Shown here: in pieces, positions 16,896 through 26,442 of the stretch | Layout of the letters: each line of letters starts with the position of its first letter | Numbering within the stretch: the first letter of the stretch is position 1 | Source of the DNA: Chryseobacterium kimseyorum | GTDB lineage: Bacteria; Bacteroidota; Bacteroidia; Flavobacteriales; Weeksellaceae | Length of the DNA: 64,000 bases | Assembly (NCBI RefSeq): GCF_025971945.1 | Contig: NZ_JAPDHW010000004.1 | Span: forward strand, 248,001-312,000 | Direction of reading: 5' to 3' | Position numbers and translations under genes: made by a program | The notes under the pieces: generated by a model | Database searches by the model: none | The model's input: only the letters and a program-made list of their open reading frames with translations | What the model was told of the DNA's origin: nothing

Positions 16896-18491
16896 ATGTC
16901 AGACTTAATCAAAGAAATAGAGAAAAGAAAAACATTCGGAATTATTTCTCACCCCGATGCCGGAAAAACAACACTTACTGAGAAGTTACTTCTTTTTGGA
17001 GGTGCCATTCAGGAAGCTGGAGCTGTAAAATCGAATAAAATTAAAAAAGGAGCAACCTCCGACTTTATGGAAATCGAAAGACAGAGGGGAATCTCAGTTG
17101 CGACTTCCGTATTGGCATTCGAATATAAAGGTTTCAAAATCAACATTCTTGATACTCCGGGTCACAAAGATTTTGCTGAAGATACGTACAGAACACTGAC
17201 GGCGGTAGATTCTGTAATCGTGGTGATCGACGTTGCAAAAGGTGTTGAGGAACAGACAGAAAAATTGGTAAAGGTCTGCAGAATGAGAAACATTCCGATG
17301 CTTGTTTTCATTAATAAGTTAGACCGTGAGGGTAAAGATGCTTTCGATCTTTTGGATGAAGTTGAGCAGAAATTAGGTTTAAGAGTAGTACCGCTTTCTC
17401 TTCCGATTGGGATGGGAGCCGATTTCCAGGGAATTTATAATATTTGGGAAAACAATATTCAGTTGTTTTTAGAAGAAAAGAAACAGAAAGTTGGTGAAGC
17501 TATTAAATTTGATGATATCAACGATTCTAAAATAGACGACATCATCGGTACTAAGCCTGCACAGAATTTGAGAGAGGAACTGGAATTAATTCAGTCTGTA
17601 TATCCTGAGTTCAGCCGTGAAGAGTATATGAATGGAGATTTACAGCCTGTTTTCTTTGGTTCAGCTTTAAATAATTTTGGCGTACGTGAGTTGTTGGATG
17701 CATTTATCGAAATTGCTCCGATGCCACAGCCAAAAGAAAGCGAGACCCGTATGGTAAAACCGGAAGAATCTGCATTTACAGGTTTTGTTTTCAAAATTCA
17801 TGCAAACATGGATCCTAAACACAGAGACCGTTTAGCATTCGTGAAAGTTGTTTCGGGAACATTTAAAAGAAACGAAAATTACTTATTGGTAAGAGAAGGT
17901 AAAAAGATGAAATTCTCATCGCCAAATGCATTCTTTGCCGATAAAAAAGAAGTTGTAGACGAAAGTTTCCCGGGAGACATTGTCGGACTGCATGATACAG
18001 GAAGTTTCAGAATTGGTGACACTCTGACAGGAGGTGAAAAAATCAGTTTCAAAGGTATTCCAAGCTTCTCTCCTGAGCATTTCAGATACATCAATAATAA
18101 TGATCCTTTAAAAGCCAAACAGTTGGCTAAAGGAATTGATCAGCTGATGGATGAAGGTGTGGCTCAGCTGTTTACACTGGAAATGAACAACAGAAAAATT
18201 ATTGGAACCGTGGGTGCCCTTCAGTATGAAGTTATTCAATACCGTCTGGAACACGAATATGGTGCAAAGTGTACGTATGAACCACTTTCTATGCACAAAG
18301 CCTGTTGGGTAGAAGCTGATGAGAAGTCTGAAGAATTTAAAGAATTCGCCAGATTAAAACAAAGATTCCTGGCAAGAGACAAATACAACCAGTTGGTCTT
18401 CTTAGCTGACTCTTCATTTACCATTCACATGACGCAGGAGAAATTTCCAAATGTGAAATTACACTTCATCAGTGAATTCAGAAAAATTTAA
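16896..18491 (+). CDS. prfC: Peptide chain release factor 3 (GTPase)
   Basis: RF3 is a translational GTPase that removes RF1/RF2 from the ribosome after peptide release. The 531-residue length is typical. G1 is SHPDAGKTTLTEK (18-30), the switch I segment includes ERQRGISVATSV, G3 is DTPGHKDF (about 86-93), and G4 is NKLD (about 139-142). The C-terminal RF3 domain contains FTLEMNNRKIIGTVGALQYE and HKACWVE. It is set off by 241 bp upstream and a strong bidirectional terminator downstream, so it is a single-gene unit. Confidence 0.97.
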   Translation: MSDLIKEIEKRKTFGIISHPDAGKTTLTEKLLLFGGAIQEAGAVKSNKIKKGATSDFMEIERQRGISVATSVLAFEYKGFKINILDTPGHKDFAEDTYRTLTAVDSVIVVIDVAKGVEEQTEKLVKVCRMRNIPMLVFINKLDREGKDAFDLLDEVEQKLGLRVVPLSLPIGMGADFQGIYNIWENNIQLFLEEKKQKVGEAIKFDDINDSKIDDIIGTKPAQNLREELELIQSVYPEFSREEYMNGDLQPVFFGSALNNFGVRELLDAFIEIAPMPQPKESETRMVKPEESAFTGFVFKIHANMDPKHRDRLAFVKVVSGTFKRNENYLLVREGKKMKFSSPNAFFADKKEVVDESFPGDIVGLHDTGSFRIGDTLTGGEKISFKGIPSFSPEHFRYINNNDPLKAKQLAKGIDQLMDEGVAQLFTLEMNNRKIIGTVGALQYEVIQYRLEHEYGAKCTYEPLSMHKACWVEADEKSEEFKEFARLKQRFLARDKYNQLVFLADSSFTIHMTQEKFPNVKLHFISEFRKI

Positions 18492-18503
18492 TTTCAAATG
18501 TAC

Positions 18504-18543
18504 AGCATAAAAAAACCGTTCAAATGAACGGTTTTTTTATGCT
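18504..18543. terminator. Bidirectional terminator between prfC and the metalloprotease gene
   Basis: Perfect 18-bp inverted repeat (arms 18504-18521 and 18526-18543) with an AAAT loop; core ACCGTTC / GAACGGT flanked by A7 and T7. It serves both convergent genes. Confidence 0.9.
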
Positions 18544-18556
18544 TTAGATGATTATA

Positions 18557-20938
18557 CTATTTGTTAAGCATCAATAATTTCTTAACGATTTTTTCGTCAT
18601 CTACTGTTACATGAATCATATACGCTTCAGTAGGAAGAGCTCTTAAATCTATTTTCTCGTCTGCTCTGTTATCAACTGTTCTTGAGAAAATGTGACGAGT
18701 CTTTTTAGGAACAATTAATTTTCCGTCCATTGAGTAAATCTCATAAGTTACTTTGTAAGGAGCCGGAAGTCTGTTGGCATCAAATTTCGGAGGAAAATCA
18801 GTTTTAATATAAACATATCCGTTGTTTGAAGGAACCGGGTAAATCATCATTCCCTGGAAAATCGGTGACTGAGCTCCCGCACCTCCTGAACCTGGTGTAC
18901 CTCCTCCCGGATTACCACCACCTCCCGGAGGAATAACTACCGCCGAAGAATTGATCGTGAAGTTCTGTGAATTTACATTCAAGAATATATTATTCACACC
19001 TTTTACCATAATTCTTGCATTGTTGGTAATTGTTCCCAAACCACCCGGAACAGTATAACTGTACGTACCTGTGTTAGGAGTACTGGCCACTAAGACCGTT
19101 GGAAATGTAAGACCACCGTCTTTTGACAATAAAATGGTAACGTTCGGCGTGCTTACCGGTGCTGCTGTAGTTCCTGCAACATTCCAGGTAATAGTCTGAG
19201 CTTGGCCTTCATTCCATACAATACCGGCTGTATTTTGTGAAGTAACGATGAATGGTCCTGCTGTAGCGTTTACGGTTACTACCATATCATCTGAATTATT
19301 TCCAGAACCTCCCGCTCTGTTGTCACGGGTTGTAAATCTGAAATTGTAAGTTCTTGCAACATTCGACAGAGCCTCTACTACAATCCCTCCAGTAGTTCCG
19401 GTAGGACTTGACGTAGTTGTAGCACCCGCGACGATACGAGGTAAAGGTGGAAAATATCTGTAAGGAACCGTTACCGGAGTGTAAGATCTGAAAGTTGGAC
19501 CTGTAGCTTTTGTTGCACTGGCTGCAGAGTTTGCTCCAGTTTGGGCATTGGTCGCGTTATCCATTTGCTCCCAGATGAAGGTAAGCGGATCACCGTTCCC
19601 ATCAGTTCCAGCACCTGTAAGTACAAATGGAGTTCCTTTTGGAATCGTGTAATCTAAACCTGCATCAGCCGTTGGAATAGCATTTCCTGTATTTGTACTT
19701 ACCGGACAGGTTTTTAATTTAATATTATTAGTAATCTGCTGAATACTTACAGCATGAAAATATGCATCTGAATTCATCTGAACATTCTGACCAGTAATCC
19801 CAGCGTACGCCATAATAGTAGATCCTGAACCAGGTTCCATATTCACGCCAGTTCCTTCGTTACTCATCGAAAATGTGTGATTTCCTCCAAACTGATGACC
19901 TAATTCGTGAGCTACATAATCAATATCGAATGTATCTCCCGAAGGAACACCGTTTGCTGGAGATGTATATCCTCTTCCTTTAGTACCGTTGGTACATACA
20001 CAGCCGATACAACCTGCATTTCCACCACCTCCTGTAGCACCAAATAAGTGACCTACATCGTAGTTTGCTTCACCAATTACGGCAGTCAGGTTACTTTGTA
20101 ATTCTCCATTCCAAGCTCCACCAGTTCCTGCTGCAGCTGCAGAATAAGGATCTGTAGCAGCATTAGTGTAAATAAGACTGCTGTTGTTTGCAATAAGTAT
20201 CATTCTTGCAGAAAAATCTTTTTCAAAAACTCCATTTACACGGGTCATTGTATTATTCATCGCTGCTAAAGCACCGGCTACTGTACCGCCGAAATATGTT
20301 GTATACTCTCCAGTACAAGATAATGCAAGTCTGAAAGTTCTTAATTTTCCGTCATCTGCATTCGGTCTTGCTGTAAGGTTTGAATTCCCAATTCCTTTTT
20401 GAGCAACATCGATTACTGTACATTCAAATTTATCTAAACTTTCTTTTTTGTCTGATTTTTTATAAACAGCGTAGGTAGAAAGATCTTTTGTGTAAGGCTC
20501 AATAAAAACTGCAGATTTGTTATCGTAAAGTTCCATCGAAGACAATCCTAAAGGCGATATACTGAAATACACTGTGAAATGTGAATCTCCCAAGCTCTCT
20601 CCTACATAAGATTTAATGTCCGGAAATTTCGCTGCCAGTTCAGGAGCAAAGTTAGAATTTTCTCTTACTTTAAAAGTTTCAAGCTGACCATCAGCGTTTG
20701 GGAACGAAATAAGAACATCTGATTTTCCACTTGCAGAAAATCTTTTTGGAGTTTTAGCCAAAGCATTCTTTAAACCTTCAAAATCAAGATTATAAATTTT
20801 GGGCTGAAGCAGATTGGTTTTATTTTCAAATATTTCAGAAGTGGTTTTTTGAGATACTTCCTTCCAAAGTTGGTTTGTTTGTGCTAAAAATATATTGGAA
20901 ATAAAAAGCACTCCCATCACTAGTAGTTGTTTTTTCAT
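18557..20938 (-). CDS. Secreted reprolysin-like (M12B) zinc metalloprotease with T9SS type A tail
   Basis: A 793-residue exported protease. Signal peptide about 1-19 (LLVMGVLFISNIFLAQ). A propeptide-like region (20-190) precedes the catalytic domain (about 195-410), which carries the metzincin zinc site HELGHQFGGNHTF (near 344-356) and a Met-turn candidate IMAYAG downstream. A middle Ig/PKD-like region contains DAGLDYTIPKGTPFVLTGAG. After a Gly/Pro-rich linker comes a C-terminal sorting region, MIYPVPSNNGYVYI to KKLLMLNK, of the T9SS type A kind. Expected to be released or surface-bound and to degrade external protein. It stands alone, between a terminator and a 490-bp gap. Confidence 0.9.
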   Translation of the reverse strand: MKKQLLVMGVLFISNIFLAQTNQLWKEVSQKTTSEIFENKTNLLQPKIYNLDFEGLKNALAKTPKRFSASGKSDVLISFPNADGQLETFKVRENSNFAPELAAKFPDIKSYVGESLGDSHFTVYFSISPLGLSSMELYDNKSAVFIEPYTKDLSTYAVYKKSDKKESLDKFECTVIDVAQKGIGNSNLTARPNADDGKLRTFRLALSCTGEYTTYFGGTVAGALAAMNNTMTRVNGVFEKDFSARMILIANNSSLIYTNAATDPYSAAAAGTGGAWNGELQSNLTAVIGEANYDVGHLFGATGGGGNAGCIGCVCTNGTKGRGYTSPANGVPSGDTFDIDYVAHELGHQFGGNHTFSMSNEGTGVNMEPGSGSTIMAYAGITGQNVQMNSDAYFHAVSIQQITNNIKLKTCPVSTNTGNAIPTADAGLDYTIPKGTPFVLTGAGTDGNGDPLTFIWEQMDNATNAQTGANSAASATKATGPTFRSYTPVTVPYRYFPPLPRIVAGATTTSSPTGTTGGIVVEALSNVARTYNFRFTTRDNRAGGSGNNSDDMVVTVNATAGPFIVTSQNTAGIVWNEGQAQTITWNVAGTTAAPVSTPNVTILLSKDGGLTFPTVLVASTPNTGTYSYTVPGGLGTITNNARIMVKGVNNIFLNVNSQNFTINSSAVVIPPGGGGNPGGGTPGSGGAGAQSPIFQGMMIYPVPSNNGYVYIKTDFPPKFDANRLPAPYKVTYEIYSMDGKLIVPKKTRHIFSRTVDNRADEKIDLRALPTEAYMIHVTVDDEKIVKKLLMLNK

Positions 20939-20965
20939 GTAAATTCTATTTTAATTACGAAATGT

Positions 20966-20973
20966 CAAAATTA
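20966..20973 (-). promoter_or_regulatory. -7 box upstream of the metalloprotease gene
   Basis: TAATTTTG on the minus strand, full TAnnTTTG match, 27 nt before the ATG. Confidence 0.35.
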
Positions 20974-21431
20974 ATGAATTTTATAACATTAAAAACAAAA
21001 TTATTTAAGAAACTTTTAGAAATTTTAATAAACTTTTCGCAAAAATTGAAGATTATACTTATCGTAATTTTCTCGCAAACATTTTAGCTGAGGAAATACT
21101 GATCTGAATTGATTCTACCCTTTTTCTTTAAACACAAATTTGATCATACTAACAGTATAAAACAGATGACAAAGCCTGAAGATAACATAGTTAAATTTAA
21201 TAAAGCAAAACTGCACCTAATTAATTATACGTTCTTATAAATCGATAACCATTCACTAATTTAAAGACTATCAATTTTTATTTTATCCTTATATTTCTTT
21301 GTAAAATCAATCCAGACAATTTACAAACAACTGATTTTAAGCAAATTAAAACTTTACTGAAATCATACATTTCATTTACAAAATACACCCTGAATAACCG
21401 GCTAATTTTACTTCAGCAAAAAAATAATGTT
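20974..21431. other. Gene-free AT-rich intergenic stretch
   Basis: About 460 bp between the divergent metalloprotease and DUF4349 genes. I see no open frame with coding character, no RNA gene and no long inverted repeat. It presumably holds the promoter of the DUF4349 gene, but no full TAnnTTTG match lies close to that start; TAATTTTA near 21402 is the nearest (7/8). Confidence 0.6.
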
Positions 21432-22385
21432 ATGAAAAAGTATATTCTGTTATTAGCCGCAGCAACCACTTTAACCATGTGTAAAAAAAGTGAAGCTACA
21501 CAGTCTCAGTTGGAAAATGCCATCGATGCAGCAGACAGCACCGCATCTACTGTGAATGATAAAATAGACGAGGTAAGCAAAGATGCAGAAGCCGCCTACG
21601 ATTCTGCAAGTATCAAAATAAAAGATTTTGAAAAAACAAAAACTGATGTTACCGAGAAAATAGAATCTACGTCAAGAAGCATCGATTCTCTGTCAGATAA
21701 AATAGCCAACATGAAACTGGAATCTAAAATTACCAAAAAAGATTCTGCTCATCAGTCAGCTGAAAAAATAGTGGTCAATATTCCTTCACCGAAAATCATC
21801 AGGGAAACCAAAATCGTTTACAAAGACAAACCTAAAACCAAGAGTGAAGATCTGACAGTTTCTAAAAATAAAATGCTGAAATCAGGAGTTCTGGAACTGA
21901 ATGTGAATGATGCAGAAACTGCCAAGGAAATTATAAAAGAGCAGGTAAAAAAATATGATGGATTAATCCGAAGTGAAAACATTTCACTTAATAACGGCGA
22001 TAAGAAAATCGTTTACCTGAAGATAAAAGTTCCGATTCAGAAATTTGATTATTTAATGGAAGACCTGAGTACTAATATCGGCGAAGTTGAAAATAAAGGG
22101 ATCGACGTAACGGGTCAGGATTTTGTAAACAATACCTTGTGCGATGTTGAAGTTACCCTCTTCGGAAGCAGTGACACTTTAGCAATGAGAGAAGATCAGC
22201 CTAAAGGCTTTGGAGCACAATCGCTGGCTGCAGTTTCGTCTGGATGGAATGTTATTACTTCGATATTCCTGTTTATTCTTCCATTGTGGCCATTGTTTCT
22301 GATTGCCGGAATTGGTTATTATTTTTATAAAAAGAAAAACAGAAGTCTTCCGGGGAATAATTCCGATTCATCAGATCACCAGTAA
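21432..22385 (+). CDS. DUF4349 domain lipoprotein
   Basis: A 317-residue membrane-anchored protein. The N-terminus has a short signal with a lipobox-like LTMC, giving a lipidated Cys17. Residues 25-115 are Lys/Asp/Ser-rich and coiled-coil-like (SDKIANMKL). The DUF4349 domain is about 145-310: SGVLELNVNDAETAKEII, the VYLKIKVP strand, LMEDLSTNIGEVENKGIDV and a membrane helix near 275-297 (FLFILPLWPLFLIAGIGYYF), then a basic tail. DUF4349 proteins are of unknown function, often envelope-associated. If both the lipid anchor and the helix are used, the domain lies in the periplasm between two membrane contacts. Confidence 0.82.
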   Translation: MKKYILLLAAATTLTMCKKSEATQSQLENAIDAADSTASTVNDKIDEVSKDAEAAYDSASIKIKDFEKTKTDVTEKIESTSRSIDSLSDKIANMKLESKITKKDSAHQSAEKIVVNIPSPKIIRETKIVYKDKPKTKSEDLTVSKNKMLKSGVLELNVNDAETAKEIIKEQVKKYDGLIRSENISLNNGDKKIVYLKIKVPIQKFDYLMEDLSTNIGEVENKGIDVTGQDFVNNTLCDVEVTLFGSSDTLAMREDQPKGFGAQSLAAVSSGWNVITSIFLFILPLWPLFLIAGIGYYFYKKKNRSLPGNNSDSSDHQ

Positions 22386-22557
22386 TAAATTAAGGTCTTT
22401 TAAAGATTATTATTGACGGCTTAAAATTTTAAGAAGGCAAAAAAAGTGTTAAACTTTTATTAAAGAATAAAATTGAATTTAACTCTCAGCAATATTCTGA
22501 ATCAAAGAATAAAGAAATTAATAGTTTTCATATTAATATTTGTGATTTGGTGTAAAG

Positions 22558-22586
22558 TAAAAGGCTCTCAGTTTGAGAGCCTTTTA
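22558..22586. terminator. Bidirectional terminator
   Basis: Perfect 13-bp stem TAAAAGGCTCTCA / TGAGAGCCTTTTA with a 3-nt loop, directly past the stop of the 22590-22955 gene and 170 bp beyond the DUF4349 gene. Confidence 0.8.
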
Positions 22587-22589
22587 TGA

Positions 22590-22955
22590 TTATTTCATAT
22601 TCACTATTTTATCAACTACAAACTTTGTATTTCCTCTCCAGGGTAAAGTTCCGTTGTACTCTTTGTAATGAAGATCGAAGCTTTTTCCACTGTTGAGTTC
22701 CAGTTGCTTGAAGATTTCAGGATCTTGTACAGAGAATTCAAATTCATAACTTGTAACCGTACCTGTTTTTCCTCTGCCAAAACCTTCCTGAATGAGTTTA
22801 CCTTCGTAGGTTTTAAAAATATAGCCTTTATTAATAGCATAATTAAGATATCCTGACTTTACACCTTCTCCAAAAACGAAGAAAAATTTATACCAGATAA
22901 CAACTCCTACAAGAAGTAAAATTGCTCCTAAAGTAATTAACCACGATTTTTTCAT
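22590..22955 (-). CDS. Small membrane-anchored protein, function unknown
   Basis: A 121-residue protein with one N-terminal helix (about 5-27, WLITLGAILLLVGVVIWYKFFF) and a soluble beta-rich remainder containing LNYAINKGYIFKTYEGKLIQ, a TGTVTSYEFEFSV strand and LHYKEYNGTLPWRGNTKFVV. The pattern resembles a family conserved in Flavobacteriia without known function; I do not recognise an enzymatic motif. It lies 33 bp downstream of the acyl-CoA dehydrogenase gene on the same strand, so the two may be co-transcribed, with the terminator following. Confidence 0.75.
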   Translation of the reverse strand: MKKSWLITLGAILLLVGVVIWYKFFFVFGEGVKSGYLNYAINKGYIFKTYEGKLIQEGFGRGKTGTVTSYEFEFSVQDPEIFKQLELNSGKSFDLHYKEYNGTLPWRGNTKFVVDKIVNMK

Positions 22956-22988
22956 ACAAGATATTTAGTGTTTTTAAAGGTACAGCGA

Positions 22989-24128
22989 TTATTTCGAAAT
23001 ACTTCTGGAAATTACAATTTTCTGGATTTCAGAAGTTCCCTCATAAATCTGAGTGATTTTGGCATCTCTCATTAATCTCTCAACGTGGTATTCTTTCACG
23101 TAACCATATCCACCGTGAATCTGAACTGCTTCAATGGTAGTATCCATGGCAACCTGAGACGAGTATAACTTAGCCATTGCTCCGATTTCAGAAATATCTT
23201 TACCCTCATCTTTTTCTACAGCCGCTTTAAAGCAAAGCATTCTTGCTGCAGTAATCTGAGTTGCCATATCAGCTAATTTGAAAGCGATAGCCTGATGATT
23301 GATAATTTCAGTTTTAAAAGCTTTTCTTGTTTTAGCATATTTAAGAGCCATTTCGTAAGCTCCGGATGCAATTCCTAATGCCTGAGAAGCAATTCCTATT
23401 CTACCTCCATTCAGTACAGCCATCGCAAAGTTGAAACCGAAACCATCTTCACCGATTCTGTTTTCCTTAGGTACTTTTACATTGTTGAAAAGTAAAGAAT
23501 GTGTATCACTTCCTCTGATTCCCAATTTATCTTCTTTCGGACCTATTTCAAAACCTTCCCAACCTCTCTCTACGATGAAAGCGTTGATTCCTTTATGTTT
23601 TTTCTCAGGATCAGTCTGTGCAATGACAATGTAGTAAGAAGCGGTACCACCATTGGTAATCCAGTTTTTCACACCGTTTAAAAGATAGTAATCTCCTTTA
23701 TCTTCAGCAGTAGTTTTCTGAGAAGTTGCATCAGAACCTGCTTCAGGCTCAGACAAAGCAAATGCTCCGATTACTTGGCCGCTTGCTAAAGGCGTAAGAT
23801 ATTTTACTTTTTGCTCCTCCGAAGCATATTTTTCAAGACCTGCGCAAACCAATGAGTTATTTACGGACATCACTACAGCTGCAGACGCATCAATTTTCGC
23901 GATCTCCTCCATTGCCAAAACATAAGAAACGCTGTCCATTCCGGCACCGCCGTACTGAGGATCAACCATCATTCCCAAAAGTCCCATTTCTCCCATTTTT
24001 TTCACCTGCTCAGTAGGAAATTTCTGGTCACGATCTCTTTCTATTACGCCCGGTAATAGCTCGTTTTGTGCAAAATCTCTTGCTGCCTGCTGAATCATCA
24101 GCTGTTCTTCTGATAAATTAAAGTCCAT
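22989..24128 (-). CDS. Acyl-CoA dehydrogenase
   Basis: FAD enzyme that introduces the alpha,beta double bond in acyl-CoA, the first step of beta-oxidation or branched-chain amino acid breakdown. The 379-residue length is typical of the short/medium-chain family. Landmarks are FALSEPEAGSDA (flavin and substrate binding), NGVKNWITNGG, GGRIGIASQALGIA, and QIYEGTSEIQKIVISR at the C-terminus, where the Glu of YEGT is the usual catalytic base in this subgroup. An acyl-CoA ligase gene lies divergently upstream (240 bp), which fits a shared role in fatty-acid use. Chain-length preference cannot be read here. Confidence 0.93.
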   Translation of the reverse strand: MDFNLSEEQLMIQQAARDFAQNELLPGVIERDRDQKFPTEQVKKMGEMGLLGMMVDPQYGGAGMDSVSYVLAMEEIAKIDASAAVVMSVNNSLVCAGLEKYASEEQKVKYLTPLASGQVIGAFALSEPEAGSDATSQKTTAEDKGDYYLLNGVKNWITNGGTASYYIVIAQTDPEKKHKGINAFIVERGWEGFEIGPKEDKLGIRGSDTHSLLFNNVKVPKENRIGEDGFGFNFAMAVLNGGRIGIASQALGIASGAYEMALKYAKTRKAFKTEIINHQAIAFKLADMATQITAARMLCFKAAVEKDEGKDISEIGAMAKLYSSQVAMDTTIEAVQIHGGYGYVKEYHVERLMRDAKITQIYEGTSEIQKIVISRSISK

Positions 24129-24368
24129 AAAATTATAATTAGATGGTCGTAAATTTACACTTTTTAGTCAAATCTGAAAATACTAATGAAATTAAGTGAC
24201 AGGAACTTCATTTTTCCCTTTATTCATGAGCTTTCACAGCCGAAATAAAAATTTTAAATCATTCTGAATATTTCAACATTTTGCATCCAACTATTTATTT
24301 TAAAAATCTAAATTTATAATTAAAAAAAATGCTTATATTTAAATTCTTTACTAAATAGATAATAAATC

Positions 24369-26147
24369 ATGACAATTAAAAGATTATTCGATATACCCCA
24401 TCTTGCTTTAGAAAAATTCCCCAATGACGTAATGTTTGCCACAAAACATCAGGGAGAATGGCAAAAAACATCTACCCAGGAATTTATCAATCAGGGCAAT
24501 AAGATTTCAAGAGGTCTTTTAAAACTGGGGATTAAACCTGGAGACAAAATTGCATTAATTACAACCAACTCGCGAACAGAATGGGCGGTAATGGATTTGG
24601 GGCTTTCTCAGATCGGCGTGGTCTCTGTTCCTGTGTACCCGAGCATTTCACCTGAAGATTATGACTTTATCTTCAATAATGCCGAAATAAAATACTGCTT
24701 CGTCTCTGATAAGGAACTGCTGGCAAAAGTGATGAAGATCAAACATAATGTAGCCTCGCTGCAGGGAGTTTTTACATTTGACAATCTTACGGGTGCCGCA
24801 AACTGGAAAGAGATCTTAGATTTAGGAGAAGATGATTCCACACAAATTGAAGTTGAAGATCTTTCAAAAGCGATCAATGCACAAGATTTGGCTACTTTAA
24901 TATACACATCAGGAACTACAGGAAAACCTAAAGGAGTGATGCTGACCCATGATAATATAGTATCAAATGTTTTAGGCTCACTTCCCAGAATTCCAAAAAG
25001 AAAAAGTTTGGACTACAAAGACACCAGAGTATTGAGTTTCTTGCCGATCTGTCATATTTTTGAAAGGATGCTTTTTTATCTTTTTCAGTACAATGGTTTT
25101 TCAATTTATTTTGCAGAGAGCATCGAAAAAATGGGCGAGAATGTAAAAGAAGTGAAACCTCATTACATGAGCGTCGTTCCCCGTTTGGTCGAAAAAGTTT
25201 ATGATAAAATTTATAACACAGGTTCTTCAGCAGGTGGTTTTAAACAGAAAATATTCTTTTGGGCTTTAAATCTAATCCAAAAGAAAAAAGAAGTCAGCAA
25301 ACCTTCCGGCCTGTCTGAAATTATTGCTGATAAACTGGTTTTCAAAAAATGGAGAGAAGGTTTGGGTGGTGAAATTATTACTTTGGTTTCAGGTTCTGCC
25401 GCATTATCAACAAGATTAAATTTAATGTTTCAAAATGCCGGAATTCCAATTCTGGAAGGCTATGGTTTAACGGAAACATCACCGGTAATCTCTGTAAATT
25501 CATTTGGAAAAATGAAAGTGGGAACGGTAGGTCATCCTTTAGATAATTTAACGGTTAAGATTCAGGAAGATGGAGAAATTACTGTAAAAGGACCGTCGGT
25601 ATTTAAAAGCTACTTCAAAAACGAAGAGCAGACTAAAGAAACTTTCACAGAAGACGGATTTTTCAAAACCGGAGACATAGGACATATCGACAGCGAAGGA
25701 TTTCTGCAAATCACTGACCGTAAAAAAGAAATGTTCAAAACTTCCGGTGGAAAATATATTGCTCCTCAAACCATTGAAAATTTAGCCAAAGCTTCTAAAT
25801 TTATTGAGCAGGTAATGGTTGTAGGTGATGGTGAAAAAATGCCATGTGCATTTGTACAGCCGGATTTTGAATTTGCCAAAAACTGGGCGATGAGAAACAA
25901 TCTTAACATCGGTTCTACTCCACAGGAGATTGCGAAAAGTCCTGAACTGAAAGAAAGAATTGAAAAAGAGATTGATGATATCAATGAACACTTAGGAAAC
26001 TGGGAACAGATAAAGAAAATCGAGCTGACACCAGAAGTATGGAGCATAGAAGCAGGGCTTCTGACTCCTACCCTTAAGCTGAAAAGAAAGGCAGTAAAAG
26101 AGAAATTTAAAGACCTTTACGACAAGATGTATGGTCATCATGATTAA
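24369..26147 (+). CDS. AMP-dependent long-chain acyl-CoA synthetase
   Basis: Activates fatty acids to acyl-CoA through an acyl-AMP intermediate. The 592-residue protein has the P-loop-like motif YTSGTTGKPKGVMLTH (about 178-193), the ANL motif GYGLTETSPV, GFFKTGDIG, the hinge DRKKEMFKTSGGKYIAP, and a C-terminal lysine-containing region (LTPTLKLKRKAVKEKF) whose PTLKLKR lysine is the catalytic one in the family. It matches the Bacteroidota long-chain (FadD15/FAA1-like) branch. It is divergent from acyl-CoA dehydrogenase. A 7/8 -7 box (TATATTTA) lies about 30 bp upstream. Confidence 0.93.
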   Translation: MTIKRLFDIPHLALEKFPNDVMFATKHQGEWQKTSTQEFINQGNKISRGLLKLGIKPGDKIALITTNSRTEWAVMDLGLSQIGVVSVPVYPSISPEDYDFIFNNAEIKYCFVSDKELLAKVMKIKHNVASLQGVFTFDNLTGAANWKEILDLGEDDSTQIEVEDLSKAINAQDLATLIYTSGTTGKPKGVMLTHDNIVSNVLGSLPRIPKRKSLDYKDTRVLSFLPICHIFERMLFYLFQYNGFSIYFAESIEKMGENVKEVKPHYMSVVPRLVEKVYDKIYNTGSSAGGFKQKIFFWALNLIQKKKEVSKPSGLSEIIADKLVFKKWREGLGGEIITLVSGSAALSTRLNLMFQNAGIPILEGYGLTETSPVISVNSFGKMKVGTVGHPLDNLTVKIQEDGEITVKGPSVFKSYFKNEEQTKETFTEDGFFKTGDIGHIDSEGFLQITDRKKEMFKTSGGKYIAPQTIENLAKASKFIEQVMVVGDGEKMPCAFVQPDFEFAKNWAMRNNLNIGSTPQEIAKSPELKERIEKEIDDINEHLGNWEQIKKIELTPEVWSIEAGLLTPTLKLKRKAVKEKFKDLYDKMYGHHD

Positions 26148-26155
26148 AATAAATC

Positions 26156-26187
26156 AACCGTTTCAGTGATGAAGCGGTTTTTTTTTG
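26156..26187 (+). terminator. Terminator of the acyl-CoA synthetase gene
   Basis: AACCGTTTCA / TGAAGCGGTT stem with one G-T wobble and a 4-nt loop, followed by a T-run, 9 bp past the stop. Confidence 0.8.
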
Positions 26188-26260
26188 GGGTTTAGATACT
26201 AATTACGCAAATATTTATGATAAACAGATTGCCTCTACTTTAAAATAATTTACTATCCAA

Positions 26261-26327
26261 TTTTGTCATTCAGCAGGAATCTAAACTTATTTAATATTCA
26301 TTGCCGAGATTCCTGATGAATAACAAA
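26261..26327. repeat. Imperfect long inverted repeat (REP/MITE-like)
   Basis: Left arm 26261-26282 and right arm 26307-26327 are reverse complements apart from two internal mismatches (core AGGAATCT / AGATTCCT with flanking GTCATTC / GAATAAC). The 24-nt centre is AT-rich. No coding frame. It sits between two convergent genes, inside the two terminators. Confidence 0.7.
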
Positions 26328-26392
26328 CGTTCTGCTGTAGCTTGTGAAATTTGTGAAAAACATTTGTATTATCCGTGTTTACAAGAAACAAA

Positions 26393-26421
26393 AAAACGGC
26401 CTCAAAATTTGAAGCCGTTTT
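26393..26421 (-). terminator. Terminator of the DUF164-type gene
   Basis: AAAACGGC / GCCGTTTT stem extended through TCAAA / TTTGA with one C-A mismatch; the minus-strand copy continues into a T-run. It begins 22 bp past the stop. Confidence 0.75.
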
Positions 26422-26442
26422 CTATTTTATAAAATATCTGAA

